A stretch of DNA of 64,000 bases from Thiohalorhabdus sp. Cl-TMA. Lineage in GTDB: Bacteria; Pseudomonadota; Gammaproteobacteria; Thiohalorhabdales; Thiohalorhabdaceae. This document shows, piece by piece, positions 9,010-19,645 of the stretch (position 1 is its first letter; each line of letters begins with the position of its first letter). The position numbers were made by a program, and so were the translations under genes. The DNA lies in contig NZ_JBGUAW010000004.1 in the NCBI RefSeq assembly GCF_041821045.1, positions 248,001-312,000 of the forward strand. The letters run 5' to 3'. The notes under the pieces are model-generated. The model searched no databases. It was not told where the DNA came from and saw only the letters and a list, made by a program, of their open reading frames with translations.

Positions 9010-9519
9010 TCAGTAGACGGGGACCAGGTGGTAGCCTTGCTCCTGGTAGCCGATCATGGACACGAATCCGTCACGCACGATCTCCAGGCCCGGAAGCAGC
9101 TTGTCGGCATCGGTTCCCGTAACCTCCAGGGCGACGTTGCACACTTCCAGACGCACGTTGTCCAGGGCGCGCAGCTTGTCGATCCCCTGCCGGACCCGCT
9201 TCAGCGCCGCTTCATGCTCGAGGGCCCGCAGGCTGTCGCTGTCCTTGGTCAGGAACTTCACGGACGGTCCGATGAAGGTGAGCACGAAGTCCGGCTCGGC
9301 GCCCTGATCGGCCAGGTTTCGGTAGGTCCCCGGGATCAGGTTCAGATACAGCCCCAGCTTCCGGGGGTCGCCGATGTCCACCAGAAAGACGCCCTTGCCT
9401 TCCGTCACGCCCTTCAGCGCGGCCGAATCGTCGTAGGCCGCCTCCGCCGGAGCCTGGACCGGCCAGCACGCCAGCAACAACAGAACCGCCAGTCCGCCCG
9501 CCCGCAGGATAGTCCGCAT
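9010..9519 (-). CDS. Exported DsrE-family protein
   Basis: A 169-residue protein with a Sec signal peptide (MRTILRAGGLAVLLLLACWPVQAPAEA) and a DsrE/DsrF-like fold (KGVFLVDIGDPRKLGLYLNLIPGTYRNL, PDFVLTFIGPSVKFLT, VRLEVCNVALEVTG). Periplasmic DsrE-like proteins occur in sulfur-oxidising and related proteobacteria; their biochemical role is poorly defined. One conserved Cys sits in the LEVCNVAL segment, where the family carries its reactive Cys. A palindrome at 9539-9554 lies directly upstream of the start. Confidence 0.75.
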   Translation of the reverse strand: MRTILRAGGLAVLLLLACWPVQAPAEAAYDDSAALKGVTEGKGVFLVDIGDPRKLGLYLNLIPGTYRNLADQGAEPDFVLTFIGPSVKFLTKDSDSLRALEHEAALKRVRQGIDKLRALDNVRLEVCNVALEVTGTDADKLLPGLEIVRDGFVSMIGYQEQGYHLVPVY

Positions 9520-9538
9520 GCATTCCTCCTTTGTCCGA

Positions 9539-9554
9539 CCGAATGTTCATTCGG
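9539..9554. promoter_or_regulatory. 16-base dyad CCGAATG-TT-CATTCGG, possible operator
   Basis: Two perfect 7-base arms around TT, 20 bases upstream of the DsrE-like gene and within the divergent region before the DksA-like gene. The form resembles TetR-family operator dyads, but no regulator gene adjoins it, so the binding protein is unknown. A second perfect palindrome CCGGAATTCCGG follows at 9565-9576. Confidence 0.45.
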
Positions 9555-9682
9555 TGCATTCATACCGGAATTCCGGACCGGAGGGAAGGACGCCGGGTCC
9601 GGGATGTCGAGCCAGCGGGAGCTGGATCGACGGCAGCTCCGAAGCCATGGGCGGACGGTGGGCGGCGCGGTATGCTTGGGGT

Positions 9683-10030
9683 ATGCGAACGGATATCGAC
9701 ATGGACGCTTTGGCGAAGCGCCTGCAGGCGCGATTGGCCGAGCTGGACTCCGGCCACGACGCACGCACGGAGGCCTCGGGGACGGTGGACCTGGACCAGG
9801 CCCGTACCGGTCGGCTCACGCGCATGGACGCCCTCCAGCAGCAGGCCATGGCCCAGGCGAGCAACCGCCGCGCCCAGCTGGAGAAGCAGCGCATCCGCGG
9901 CGCCCTGCAGCGAATCGAATCGGGCGAGTACGGCTACTGCCTGCGCTGTGAGGAGCCCATAGGCGTCGGGCGTCTGGAAGCGGACCCCTCGGTCACTTTC
10001 TGCATCGAATGCGCGCGCGCCGAGGATTGA
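9683..10030 (+). CDS. DksA/TraR-type C4 zinc-finger protein
   Basis: A 115-residue protein with an N-terminal coiled coil (MDALAKRLQARLAELD, then QASNRRAQLEKQRIRGALQRIESG) and a C-terminal zinc finger YGYCLRCEEPIG...FCIECARAE, with two CxxC pairs. This is the short TraR/DksA family, whose members enter the RNA polymerase secondary channel or have unknown roles. The coiled-coil tip carries DLDQARTGRLTRMDALQQQ, the acidic signature of this subgroup. Start ATG at 9683. It is followed 36 bases later by a second zinc-ribbon regulator on the same strand. Confidence 0.85.
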   Translation: MRTDIDMDALAKRLQARLAELDSGHDARTEASGTVDLDQARTGRLTRMDALQQQAMAQASNRRAQLEKQRIRGALQRIESGEYGYCLRCEEPIGVGRLEADPSVTFCIECARAED

Positions 10031-10066
10031 GCTTTCAGTCCGCTCCCACGGAGCAAGGGCACCGGC

Positions 10067-10345
10067 ATGTACCGCAAGGACCTGATCCTGATGCTGCGGG
10101 ATAATCCCATGGGCGTGGGCGAGCTGGCCCAGGCCCTGGGGATGCGCGGCAAGGACGTGGCGGACGAGCTGACGCACCTGCGCCAGAGCCTCCGCAACGA
10201 GCCGTACCGCCTGGAGGTAATTCCGGCCGTCTGCCGAAAGTGCGGCTTCACCTTCTCCGCCGACAAGCTCACCAAGCCCGGGAAATGCCCCGAGTGCCGG
10301 GGCACCTGGATCCACGAGCCCCGCGTGTGGATAGTGGCCGCGTGA
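10067..10345 (+). CDS. Predicted transcriptional regulator, winged helix plus zinc ribbon
   Basis: A 92-residue protein. Residues 1-45 form a helix-turn-helix (YRKDLILMLRDNPMGVGELAQALGMRGKDVADELTHLRQSL) and residues 55-80 a zinc ribbon with two CxxC pairs (CRKCGFTF and CPECRGTW). This matches the compact family of predicted regulators first noted in archaea (COG3357-like). It sits directly behind the DksA-like gene, so the two may be cotranscribed. Targets unknown. Confidence 0.78.
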   Translation: MYRKDLILMLRDNPMGVGELAQALGMRGKDVADELTHLRQSLRNEPYRLEVIPAVCRKCGFTFSADKLTKPGKCPECRGTWIHEPRVWIVAA

Positions 10346-10394
10346 ACCGCATTGGCCGCTGCCGGCGCAAGCGGCGGAGAGGGCGAAGGCCACG

Positions 10395-11410
10395 CCCTCC
10401 CTCCATCTGCGCGCGGATGCCGTCCGGCTGGACGGCGCGGCCGCAGTCGATGGCCACGGTCACCCGGTAAACCGTAACCCGGTCCGCGGCATCCACCGCC
10501 AGCTCCACCACCTGGGCCACGATGCTGCCGAAGGCCCGGTAGACGGCCAGGCCCTGATGCCGTCCCTCGGGCGCCGCGCCCCAGCCGGCCCCCGGGCCGC
10601 CTCTTCCAGGACCGCGCGGTGACGCGGGGCGTCGGCCAGGTGGTCGAGGCGGAAGGCCAGCGGATCCCGTCCCGCCGCCTCGGCCAGCTCGTCCAGGAAG
10701 CATTCCACGGGGAAGGCGTTGTTGGAAGCCTCCACGGAGCGCCATGCCCCCCCGGAATCCCCGGATCCGACTCCACGCGCTCCTCGCGGTAATGGGGAAG
10801 CGCGTAGGGGACGGAAACGCCGCCCAGCGCCAAAGTGGGACCGGCGATCCGCATCCACCAGGCCGACAGCCGGCCCGCGCCGTCCAGGACGCCGCATAGC
10901 CGGGCGGCGTGGCCGGGACGGTAGAAGCCGTGCCGGGTGTCGTCCGTGGGGGTCCAGAGTACCTGCACCGGGCCGTCCAGCCGCCGCGCCACGGCCACCG
11001 CCTCGCTGACGAAATCCGTTTCCAGGCGCCGACCGAACCCTCCGCCCAGGAAGGTGGTATGCACCCGCACACGCTCCAGGGGGAGTCCAGCGGCCTCCGC
11101 CGCGGCCCGGCGCGCGGGTCTGCGCCTGGGTGCCCACCCAGACCTCGCAATGCGCCGCGTCCGCGCGGGCCGTGCAGTTCATGGGCTCCAGGGGCATGTG
11201 CGCCAGGTACCTGGTCCAGGCTGGTGGTGCAGGCATGGACCGCCTCGCCGTTCAGATGGACCAGGCAGGCACCGCACACCCGCACTCCGCAGCCGTATTT
11301 GGTCCCCTTCAATCCGAGATCATGACGGAGGACCCAGAGCAGGGGCCGCTCCGGCGCGGCCTCACAGCGGCGGGCCACGCCGTTGACGGTAAGCTCGACC
11401 CTGGCGGCGC
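10395..11410 (-). pseudogene. Decayed isoquinoline 1-oxidoreductase / aldehyde oxidase subunits (IorA-IorB remnants)
   Basis: Pieces of a molybdenum hydroxylase are spread over three minus-strand frames. Reading 5' to 3': the plant-type [2Fe-2S] domain of the small subunit (LTVNGVARRCEAAP, GLKGTKYGCGVRVCGACLVHL) at about 11410-11215; then, with no second iron-sulfur domain, an internal part of the large subunit ([27 protein letters not shown]) at about 11210-11110; then in a new frame [21 protein letters not shown] at about 11070; then another frame, [19 protein letters not shown]; finally [26 protein letters not shown] near 10400. An internal deletion has fused the subunits and several frameshifts follow, so no intact product is possible. 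Confidence 0.85.
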
Positions 11411-11527
11411 CTCCGTGGAAAGCCCGTCCTCTTTCCACCTTGGCACCGCGGCGGCCCTTCGTCAGCGGGCGGGGCGGGATGCATCCCGCCCCGGGACTCC
11501 GTTTGGCGGAGCGCCCTTCCCCGACCT

Positions 11528-11944
11528 TTACCGATAGAAATAGTTCTTTTGCTGGGAATGAACGATGCCCTGGAAGAGCTCGGCATGCACCAGGGCCGCC
11601 ACCAGCACCCCGAGCCAGTCCGGCCAGCCACGCATGAGGGAATGGAATTCCACTCCCGCGTAGCCCAGCAGCAACAGTACCGAGGGATAGGCCGCGGCGG
11701 CGGCGAAGAACAGGCTGCCCGTGGTCCAGCCCACGGCGGCCCGGATCTCCAGGAACAGGGGAATGCTCAACAGCAGCACCACCGGATAGGCCGCCAGGGC
11801 CCAGGCCGGTAACGGCTTGTCCGGCGCCAGGGTCGCCTCCCCGGTATCGGCCCATTCCACGGCCATGCCCGCCAGCAGCCAGACCATGAAAAAGACGGTT
11901 ATCCCCGCCAGGGGGCTGACCAGAAAGGCGAAAAACGTGCGCAT
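11528..11944 (-). CDS. Four-helix membrane protein of unknown function (paralog of 17131-17523)
   Basis: A 138-residue protein with four predicted membrane segments (about residues 5-27, 48-68, 76-98 and 108-126). I recognise no named family. It aligns along its length with the protein at 17131-17523: both start MR followed by a hydrophobic run with LVxPxAG, and share the YPxVxxLxxPxFL pattern in the second helix and an AxxHA motif in the last. The two copies flank the tandem PAS kinases, which are also duplicates, so the membrane proteins may belong to that sensory module. ATG at 11944. Confidence 0.7.
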   Translation of the reverse strand: MRTFFAFLVSPLAGITVFFMVWLLAGMAVEWADTGEATLAPDKPLPAWALAAYPVVLLLSIPLFLEIRAAVGWTTGSLFFAAAAAYPSVLLLLGYAGVEFHSLMRGWPDWLGVLVAALVHAELFQGIVHSQQKNYFYR

Positions 11945-12429
11945 GGTCCCTTTCCTCCCGACTTCGGGGTTTCCATTCAAGAAAGGGGCAGCAAAAGCCG
12001 GGCCAAGCGCACAAGCGACTGAATTCCATGAATAAGCTCCGGTTTCGCCGGACGGGGGCCCCGCTTCCTGGCGCCGCCCGGCGACACCGGGCTGTCCGGA
12101 ACCTTTACAGCGCTTTGAAAACCGGCGTGAATCCTTGCAACGAGAATGGCGACACCGCAGGAGCCGGGGCTGGCAAGAGCGGTTTCCCCGTATCCGGATA
12201 TTCCCTTGCCCGTCACGGTCGAAATCTGTTAAAGAGCTTGGGAACGCGGTCGGCGGGACGGGCTCCGGAGCCGGCTCGCTGTCCCGGCACTTGCCGGGAT
12301 TCGGTTCCGGCCCTTGCCCGGCTCCCCGCCCACTGCGGGAATGGGGAAAGGGTACGCCGATTCGCCGAAAGCACTCCTCCCGATCCGCTCCTGCCAGAGC
12401 TCCATACGCCATGCCCTGGGAAGCCGCCA
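11945..12429. other. 485-base region before the first PAS kinase
   Basis: This separates the divergent 4-TM gene and the first kinase. The kinase frame stays open upstream to 12028, but the extra 134 codons are Arg/Pro/Gly-rich, match nothing in the paralogous kinase at 14850 and lack a ribosome site, so I treat the stretch as noncoding and regulatory. No promoter boxes can be placed with confidence. Confidence 0.5.
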
Positions 12430-14682
12430 ATGCCAAGCGACTCCGGACCGGGCGCCTCCGCCCTCCCCTGGGAAAGCACGCCCCTGGGTCAGCTCTTCCG
12501 GAATAGTCCGGCTCCGCAGCTCCTCCTCGACCCCGAAAGCGGCGTCATCCTGGAAAGCAACCTCCCGGCACGCCGTCTGCTCGGGCGATTCCACGATGCG
12601 CCCATGGGATGCCCGCTGGCCGCTATCCTCCCGGATAGCGCCGAGGCCCTGGATTCCTTCCTCCGGACGGTAATCACCGGGGAGGCGGCCTCCCTGCGGG
12701 TGCGTCCCGGAACCGGGAATGGCGGCGGGTCCGCCCTCCTGGAGCTCCAGGGGACGCCTCTGCGTCTGGAGAGCGGGGCACGCATCCATATCCAGCTTCA
12801 GGATGTTTCCGCCGAGGAGCAGCTACAGGATGCCCACGCCTTCCACGAATCCCTGATCGAGCATATGCCCGACCTGATCTTCCAGCGGGACCGGAACGGC
12901 GTCTTCCGCTTCTGCAACGAGGAATTCCTGCAGCGGATCGGCAGGACCCGCGGGGAGGTCATCGGCAGGACCACCGCCGAGCTCGCACCCGCGGAGATCG
13001 CCGAGGGCTGCAAGGTGGGCGATTACGAGGCCTTTACCACCGACCGTCCCCGGCACACGGAGGAATGGATCCCCAACCCGGACGGTTCCTGGTCGCTCTA
13101 CGACGTCCTCAAGCTTCCCTACCGGGACGCCCGGGGCGAGATCCAGGGCTTGTTCGGCATCGCCCGCGACATCACCGAACGGCACCGGGCCGAGGAGCAG
13201 CTCCGGGAAAGCGAGCGTCGGCTCCGCAAGATCCTGGCCACCTCCACCGAAGGCTTCTGGATGGGCGATTTCGCGACGCTGGAGACGGTGGAGGTCAACG
13301 ACACCTTCTGCCGCATGCTCGACCGCAGCCGGGAGGAGCTGCTGGGCACCCGGCCGGAGGACTGGATCGATCCGGAGGATCATCCCCTTCTCTGGCGGGA
13401 ATCGGAGCGGCGCAAGCACACCGGCAACCGTCGCTACGAGCTGCGCTTCGTGGACCGCAAAGGGCGGCGGATTCCGGTCATCGCCAATGCCTCCACCTCC
13501 TTCGATGAGGCGGGGAATCCGGTCCATTCCTTCGCCTTCGTCACGGACATCTCCGAGGTGAAGGCCAAGGCGGAATTCCTCAAGCAGCTCGAGGACATCC
13601 TGGAGGCCTTCCCCGGGCTGGTGGGCATGGCCGACAGCAACCTCCGCATCCTCTATCACAACCAATACGCCACGGAGCTCTTCGGTCCCTTGCATCCGGG
13701 ACACTCCAGGGTTCCCGAGTTCCACCCCGAGTGGGCCGAGCGGATAATATTGGAGGAAGGCGTTCCTACCGCCGCCCGGGAAGGCAAATGGGCGGGGGAA
13801 ACCGCCCTGCTCGATACGCAGGGCCGCGAGACACCCATCCTCCAGACCATTCTGGCCCACTACAACGCCGCCGGGACGGTGGAGCGGTACTCCACCATCG
13901 GCGTGAACATCACCGCCCAGAAAACGGCGGAGCTGCGGGAGCGCCGCTACGCGGAGCAGTTGAACAGCATCAGCCGGCTGATCTCCATGGGCGGACTGGT
14001 CTCCCTCCTGAGCCACCAGCTCAACCAGCCGCTGGCGGCGCTCAGCAACTACGCGACGGCGGGCATCCGGCTGCTTCCCCGGGAATGCCCGGAATCCACG
14101 CGCTTCGAGGACCTGATGACCCGAATCGCGGGGGAAGCGCAAAAGGCCGGGGACATCCTCGCCCATGTCCGCAAGTTCCTGAAGGGAGAGGGGCCCGCCT
14201 TCGAAGCCCTGGACATCAACAGCCTGATCCGCGAGCTCCTGCCCTTCGTCCGCTCCAGCCTCCCGGAAGCGCATCCCGTACCCATCCGGCTCGACCTGGA
14301 TACGGGCCCGGCCCGGGTGGTGGCGGATTACGTGCAGCTTCAGGAGGCCCTGCTGAACCTGGTCCGGAATGCCATGGAAGCGAGCCGCGAGCACCGCCCT
14401 TCGGACCCTGGGCCCGTCACCATCCGCACCCGCCAAGGCGACGGGCACATGGTGATCTCGATCATCGATTCCGGTGGGGGGCTTCCGGCGGATCTGGATG
14501 TCCAGGCCCTTACACCCTTTTTCTCCACCAAGGCGGAGGGGCTGGGCCTGGGCCTCTGGATAACCTATTCGATCCTGGAAGCCCACCATGGCCGCCTCGA
14601 GGCCTGGAATAACCCCCACGGGGAAGGGGCGACCCTGCAGATGATCCTCCCCGACGGCGAGACAATGCAGGACGTGTACTGA
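12430..14682 (+). CDS. Multi-PAS sensor histidine kinase (first tandem copy)
   Basis: A 750-residue kinase without evident membrane helices. An N-terminal PAS-like segment (LGQLFRNSPAPQLLLDPESG) is followed by PAS domains at about 140-260 (MPDLIFQRDRNGVFRFCNEEF, ending GIARDITERHRAEE), 265-385 (EGFWMGDFATLETVEVNDTF) and 390-500. The H-box LLSHQLNQPLAAL places the phospho-accepting His at residue 529; N-box NLVRNAMEA, G1 DSGGGLP and G2 GLGLGLW are intact. The residue after His529 is Gln, not the usual Glu. The start at 12430 aligns with the start of its paralog. No regulator is adjacent; the FixJ-type protein at 21419 is the nearest candidate partner. Confidence 0.88.
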   Translation: MPSDSGPGASALPWESTPLGQLFRNSPAPQLLLDPESGVILESNLPARRLLGRFHDAPMGCPLAAILPDSAEALDSFLRTVITGEAASLRVRPGTGNGGGSALLELQGTPLRLESGARIHIQLQDVSAEEQLQDAHAFHESLIEHMPDLIFQRDRNGVFRFCNEEFLQRIGRTRGEVIGRTTAELAPAEIAEGCKVGDYEAFTTDRPRHTEEWIPNPDGSWSLYDVLKLPYRDARGEIQGLFGIARDITERHRAEEQLRESERRLRKILATSTEGFWMGDFATLETVEVNDTFCRMLDRSREELLGTRPEDWIDPEDHPLLWRESERRKHTGNRRYELRFVDRKGRRIPVIANASTSFDEAGNPVHSFAFVTDISEVKAKAEFLKQLEDILEAFPGLVGMADSNLRILYHNQYATELFGPLHPGHSRVPEFHPEWAERIILEEGVPTAAREGKWAGETALLDTQGRETPILQTILAHYNAAGTVERYSTIGVNITAQKTAELRERRYAEQLNSISRLISMGGLVSLLSHQLNQPLAALSNYATAGIRLLPRECPESTRFEDLMTRIAGEAQKAGDILAHVRKFLKGEGPAFEALDINSLIRELLPFVRSSLPEAHPVPIRLDLDTGPARVVADYVQLQEALLNLVRNAMEASREHRPSDPGPVTIRTRQGDGHMVISIIDSGGGLPADLDVQALTPFFSTKAEGLGLGLWITYSILEAHHGRLEAWNNPHGEGATLQMILPDGETMQDVY

Positions 14683-14849
14683 GGTCTATGCCGGTTTTTC
14701 TAATTGCTTTATAAGTGGTTAAAAGGGAACTTTTCGTGGACTTTCCATCCGGGATGCACCCGTACCCAGGTAGTGCAACCCCGGCAATACGGGATCGCCT
14801 TTTGCGGTATAACCAGGGCGGGGAGAAAAAATGGGCTGGGGGGGAATAA

Positions 14850-17108
14850 ATGCATATGGATTCCGAAACCGACGCGCAGCCCCGGGGAGAAGAATCCGGC
14901 CTGTTCGAGCAGTTATTCAATAGGAGCCCGCTTCCCCAGCTCCTGATGGAGCCGGAGCAGGGCGGCATCCTGCGCGCCAGCCCCGCGGCCTGCCGGCTGC
15001 TCGGCACCCCGAAAAGCCGGGTGGAAGGGAGCCTGGCGGGCGACCTGTTTCCGGATGCGGCCGATCGCGTCGCCGATTTCCTGGAGCGGGCGGTCCGGGA
15101 TACCAACGCCTCCCAGCGCATCCGGACCGGGGCCTATCCGCCCACCCCCGGCGTGCTGGAGCTTCGGGGTACTGTCCTGCATGCCGCTGGACAGCTCCAT
15201 ATCCACACCGCCCTGCTGGACGCCTCCCGGGAGGAGGAGCTGACCCGGGTGCTGGGTTTTCAGGAATCCCTCATGGAGCATTTTCCCGATGCCGCCTTCC
15301 TGAAGGACCACCACGGCGTTTACGAATCCTGCAACCAGCGCTTCCTGGAGGGGCTCGGAAAGGACATCCACGAAGTTGTGGGCGCCCGGGACCATGACCT
15401 GTTGCCCGCGCACATCGCCGACCGTTGCACCGCCACCGACCGGGAAGTGCTCACGGAGCAGCGCCCGCGGAAGACCGAGCGCTGGGTCCGGAACACCGAC
15501 GGCGAATGGTCGCTGCTGGAGCTCCTGAAGCTTCCCTATCGGGACACGGACGGCCGGCTCCGCGGCGTCATCGGACTGGGCCGGGACATCACCGACCACC
15601 GCCATACGGAACAGCGCCTCCAGAACAGCGAGCATATGCTGCAGGAGATCCTGGGGGCTTCCCCCGAAGGCTTCTGGATGGGGGATTTCGAGACCCTGGA
15701 AACCGTCGAGGTAAACAGCGCCTTCTGCCGCATGCTCGGCCGGAGCCGGGAGGAGCTGCTCGGAGCCCGGCCCGACGCCTGGCTCGATCCGGAAGACCGG
15801 GAGGCCTTCTGGGAGAAGGCGAATCAGCGCCGTGAGCACAGTACCCGGCATTACGAGGTGCGCTTCCTGGCCAGTGACGGGCACAAGGTGCCGGTGGTGG
15901 CGAACGTCAGCACCTATTCCGATCCCGACGGGCGCCCCGCCTACTCGGTAGCCTTCATAACCGATGTCAGCCGCTTGCGGCATACCGAGAAGAGCCTGAA
16001 ACGGCTGGCCGACATCCTGGAAGCCTTCCCCGGGCCGGTGGGGATCTGCGACGCCGACCTGAATCTCCTCTACCACAATCATTATGCGCAGGAAATGCTG
16101 GCCCCCCGCGACGCCGGGGCCGCCTCGGCGGAAAGCTTCTTCGCCGAGCACAGCCTCCGGGAGGTCCTAGAGGAGGAGGCCCTGCCCACCGCGAGACGGG
16201 AAGGCCTGTGGACCGGGCAAACGGTACTGCTGGACAAGGAAGGCCGGGAGATCCCCTTTTTGCTGACCCTGGTGGCGCACTTCACCCGGGAGGGAAGCGT
16301 GGAGCGGTTCTCCGCCATCGGGGTGGATATTTCGGCGCAGAAGGAAGCGGAGGAGCGGGAGCGTCAATACCTGGAGCAATTGAACCGGGTCAGCCGGCTG
16401 ATCTCCATGGGCGAGCTGATATCCATCCTGAGCCACCAGCTCAATCAGCCGCTCACCTCCTTGAACAACTACGCAGCGGCGGGCAGCCAGCTACTCTCCA
16501 ATCAGGGCGCCATGCCCTCGCAGCTGGGGGAGATCCTGGAAGGCGTGGAGAACGAAGCCCAGAAAGCCTCGGAAATCCTGACGCAGATCCGGAACTTCCT
16601 GAAGGGCCAGGGCCCCGAGCTCCAGCCCCTCGATCTCAACCGGCTCATCCTGGAGATCATTCCCTTCATCTGTACCGGCTGCACCGGGACCGTGCCATCC
16701 ATCCTGCCGGAACTGGAGGAGGACCTGCCCCGCGTCGAGGTGGACCGGGTCCAGATCCAGGAGGCCATCTTCAACCTGGCCCGCAACGGCATGGAATCCT
16801 GCATGGAACAGAATCCGGACAGTCCCGGGCCCTTGATCCTGACCACCCGCCGGGAAGGGGAGTACGTGGAGGTAACCATTACCGACCACGGCACGGGCCT
16901 GCCCGCGGGCCTCGAGCTGGACGCCCTGGCGCCCTTCTTCACCACCAAGGAAAAGGGCCTTGGGCTGGGGCTCTGGATCACCCGCTCCATCATCCAGGCC
17001 CACGGCGGCCGTTTGACGGCCCGGAACAATGCCGAGGCCGAGGGGGCCACCTTTCAAATCCTCCTGCCCGTGACTGAAGAGCCTCCGTCCGAGGAATCCC
17101 GGGAATAG
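14850..17108 (+). CDS. Multi-PAS sensor histidine kinase (second tandem copy)
   Basis: A 752-residue paralog of the preceding kinase with the same domain order: N-terminal PAS-like segment (LFEQLFNRSPLPQLLMEPEQGG), PAS (FPDAAFLKDHHGVYESCNQRF...GLGRDITDHRHTEQ), PAS (EGFWMGDFETLETVEVNSAF), a degenerate PAS, then the kinase core. The catalytic His in ILSHQLNQPLTSL is again residue 529, followed by Gln; NLARNGMES, DHGTGLP and GLGLGLW form an intact ATP site. Near-identical architecture indicates a tandem duplication, with divergence greatest in the N-terminal sensing parts. It has its own 167-base upstream region with an AAAAG-GGAA-CTTTT dyad at 14721-14734. Confidence 0.88.
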   Translation: MHMDSETDAQPRGEESGLFEQLFNRSPLPQLLMEPEQGGILRASPAACRLLGTPKSRVEGSLAGDLFPDAADRVADFLERAVRDTNASQRIRTGAYPPTPGVLELRGTVLHAAGQLHIHTALLDASREEELTRVLGFQESLMEHFPDAAFLKDHHGVYESCNQRFLEGLGKDIHEVVGARDHDLLPAHIADRCTATDREVLTEQRPRKTERWVRNTDGEWSLLELLKLPYRDTDGRLRGVIGLGRDITDHRHTEQRLQNSEHMLQEILGASPEGFWMGDFETLETVEVNSAFCRMLGRSREELLGARPDAWLDPEDREAFWEKANQRREHSTRHYEVRFLASDGHKVPVVANVSTYSDPDGRPAYSVAFITDVSRLRHTEKSLKRLADILEAFPGPVGICDADLNLLYHNHYAQEMLAPRDAGAASAESFFAEHSLREVLEEEALPTARREGLWTGQTVLLDKEGREIPFLLTLVAHFTREGSVERFSAIGVDISAQKEAEERERQYLEQLNRVSRLISMGELISILSHQLNQPLTSLNNYAAAGSQLLSNQGAMPSQLGEILEGVENEAQKASEILTQIRNFLKGQGPELQPLDLNRLILEIIPFICTGCTGTVPSILPELEEDLPRVEVDRVQIQEAIFNLARNGMESCMEQNPDSPGPLILTTRREGEYVEVTITDHGTGLPAGLELDALAPFFTTKEKGLGLGLWITRSIIQAHGGRLTARNNAEAEGATFQILLPVTEEPPSEESRE

Positions 17109-17130
17109 GTCCCCGGCGGGAAATGCCGCC

Positions 17131-17523
17131 CTAGCGGGCGGGCCGCAGGTTCAGGAAAGCCCCGGCATGGAGCGCGGAGGCGGTCCCCAGCGCCACCCAC
17201 TGGTGCCAGGAGCCGATGAGGAGGGACACCCCCATCCAGGCGACACCGATCAAGGCGAAGGAGCCGGTGTAGATGCCGATCATGCCCAGGAACTGGATGG
17301 GGCCCGCCACGCGGGGCCACCACCAGGCTGCCAGGAAGACCGGCAGATGCAGGACCGTAACCAGGGGGTAGACGGGAATGGCCCAGGCCGCGAACAGGGC
17401 ACCGAGCGAATAGGAATCGGCGGGCAAATGCCGGATTCCGGCCAGGAAAGGGCCCACCCAGAGGAGCCCGAAGGCGGCCAGCCCCGCAACGGGGGGTACC
17501 AGAATGGACAGCATCAGACGCAC
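17131..17523 (-). CDS. Four-helix membrane protein of unknown function (paralog of 11528-11944)
   Basis: A 130-residue, four-helix membrane protein. I chose the GTG at 17523: GAGGGAG lies 6 bases before it, and from there MRLMLSILVPPVAG aligns residue for residue with MRTFFAFLVSPLAG of the paralog at 11528-11944. The frame is also open to a GTG at 17538 that would overlap the pgm stop. It lies 11 bases downstream of pgm on the same strand, so it is probably cotranscribed with it. It converges on the second PAS kinase. Function unknown. Confidence 0.7.
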   Translation of the reverse strand: MRLMLSILVPPVAGLAAFGLLWVGPFLAGIRHLPADSYSLGALFAAWAIPVYPLVTVLHLPVFLAAWWWPRVAGPIQFLGMIGIYTGSFALIGVAWMGVSLLIGSWHQWVALGTASALHAGAFLNLRPAR

Positions 17524-17534
17524 GGGGCGCTCCC

Positions 17535-19645
<2,111 letters not shown>

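Noticed and set aside
10269-12029. A 586-codon minus-strand open frame
   Set aside because: It crosses the decayed oxidoreductase and a true 4-TM gene in other frames; only the ferredoxin-like segment within it has real similarity.
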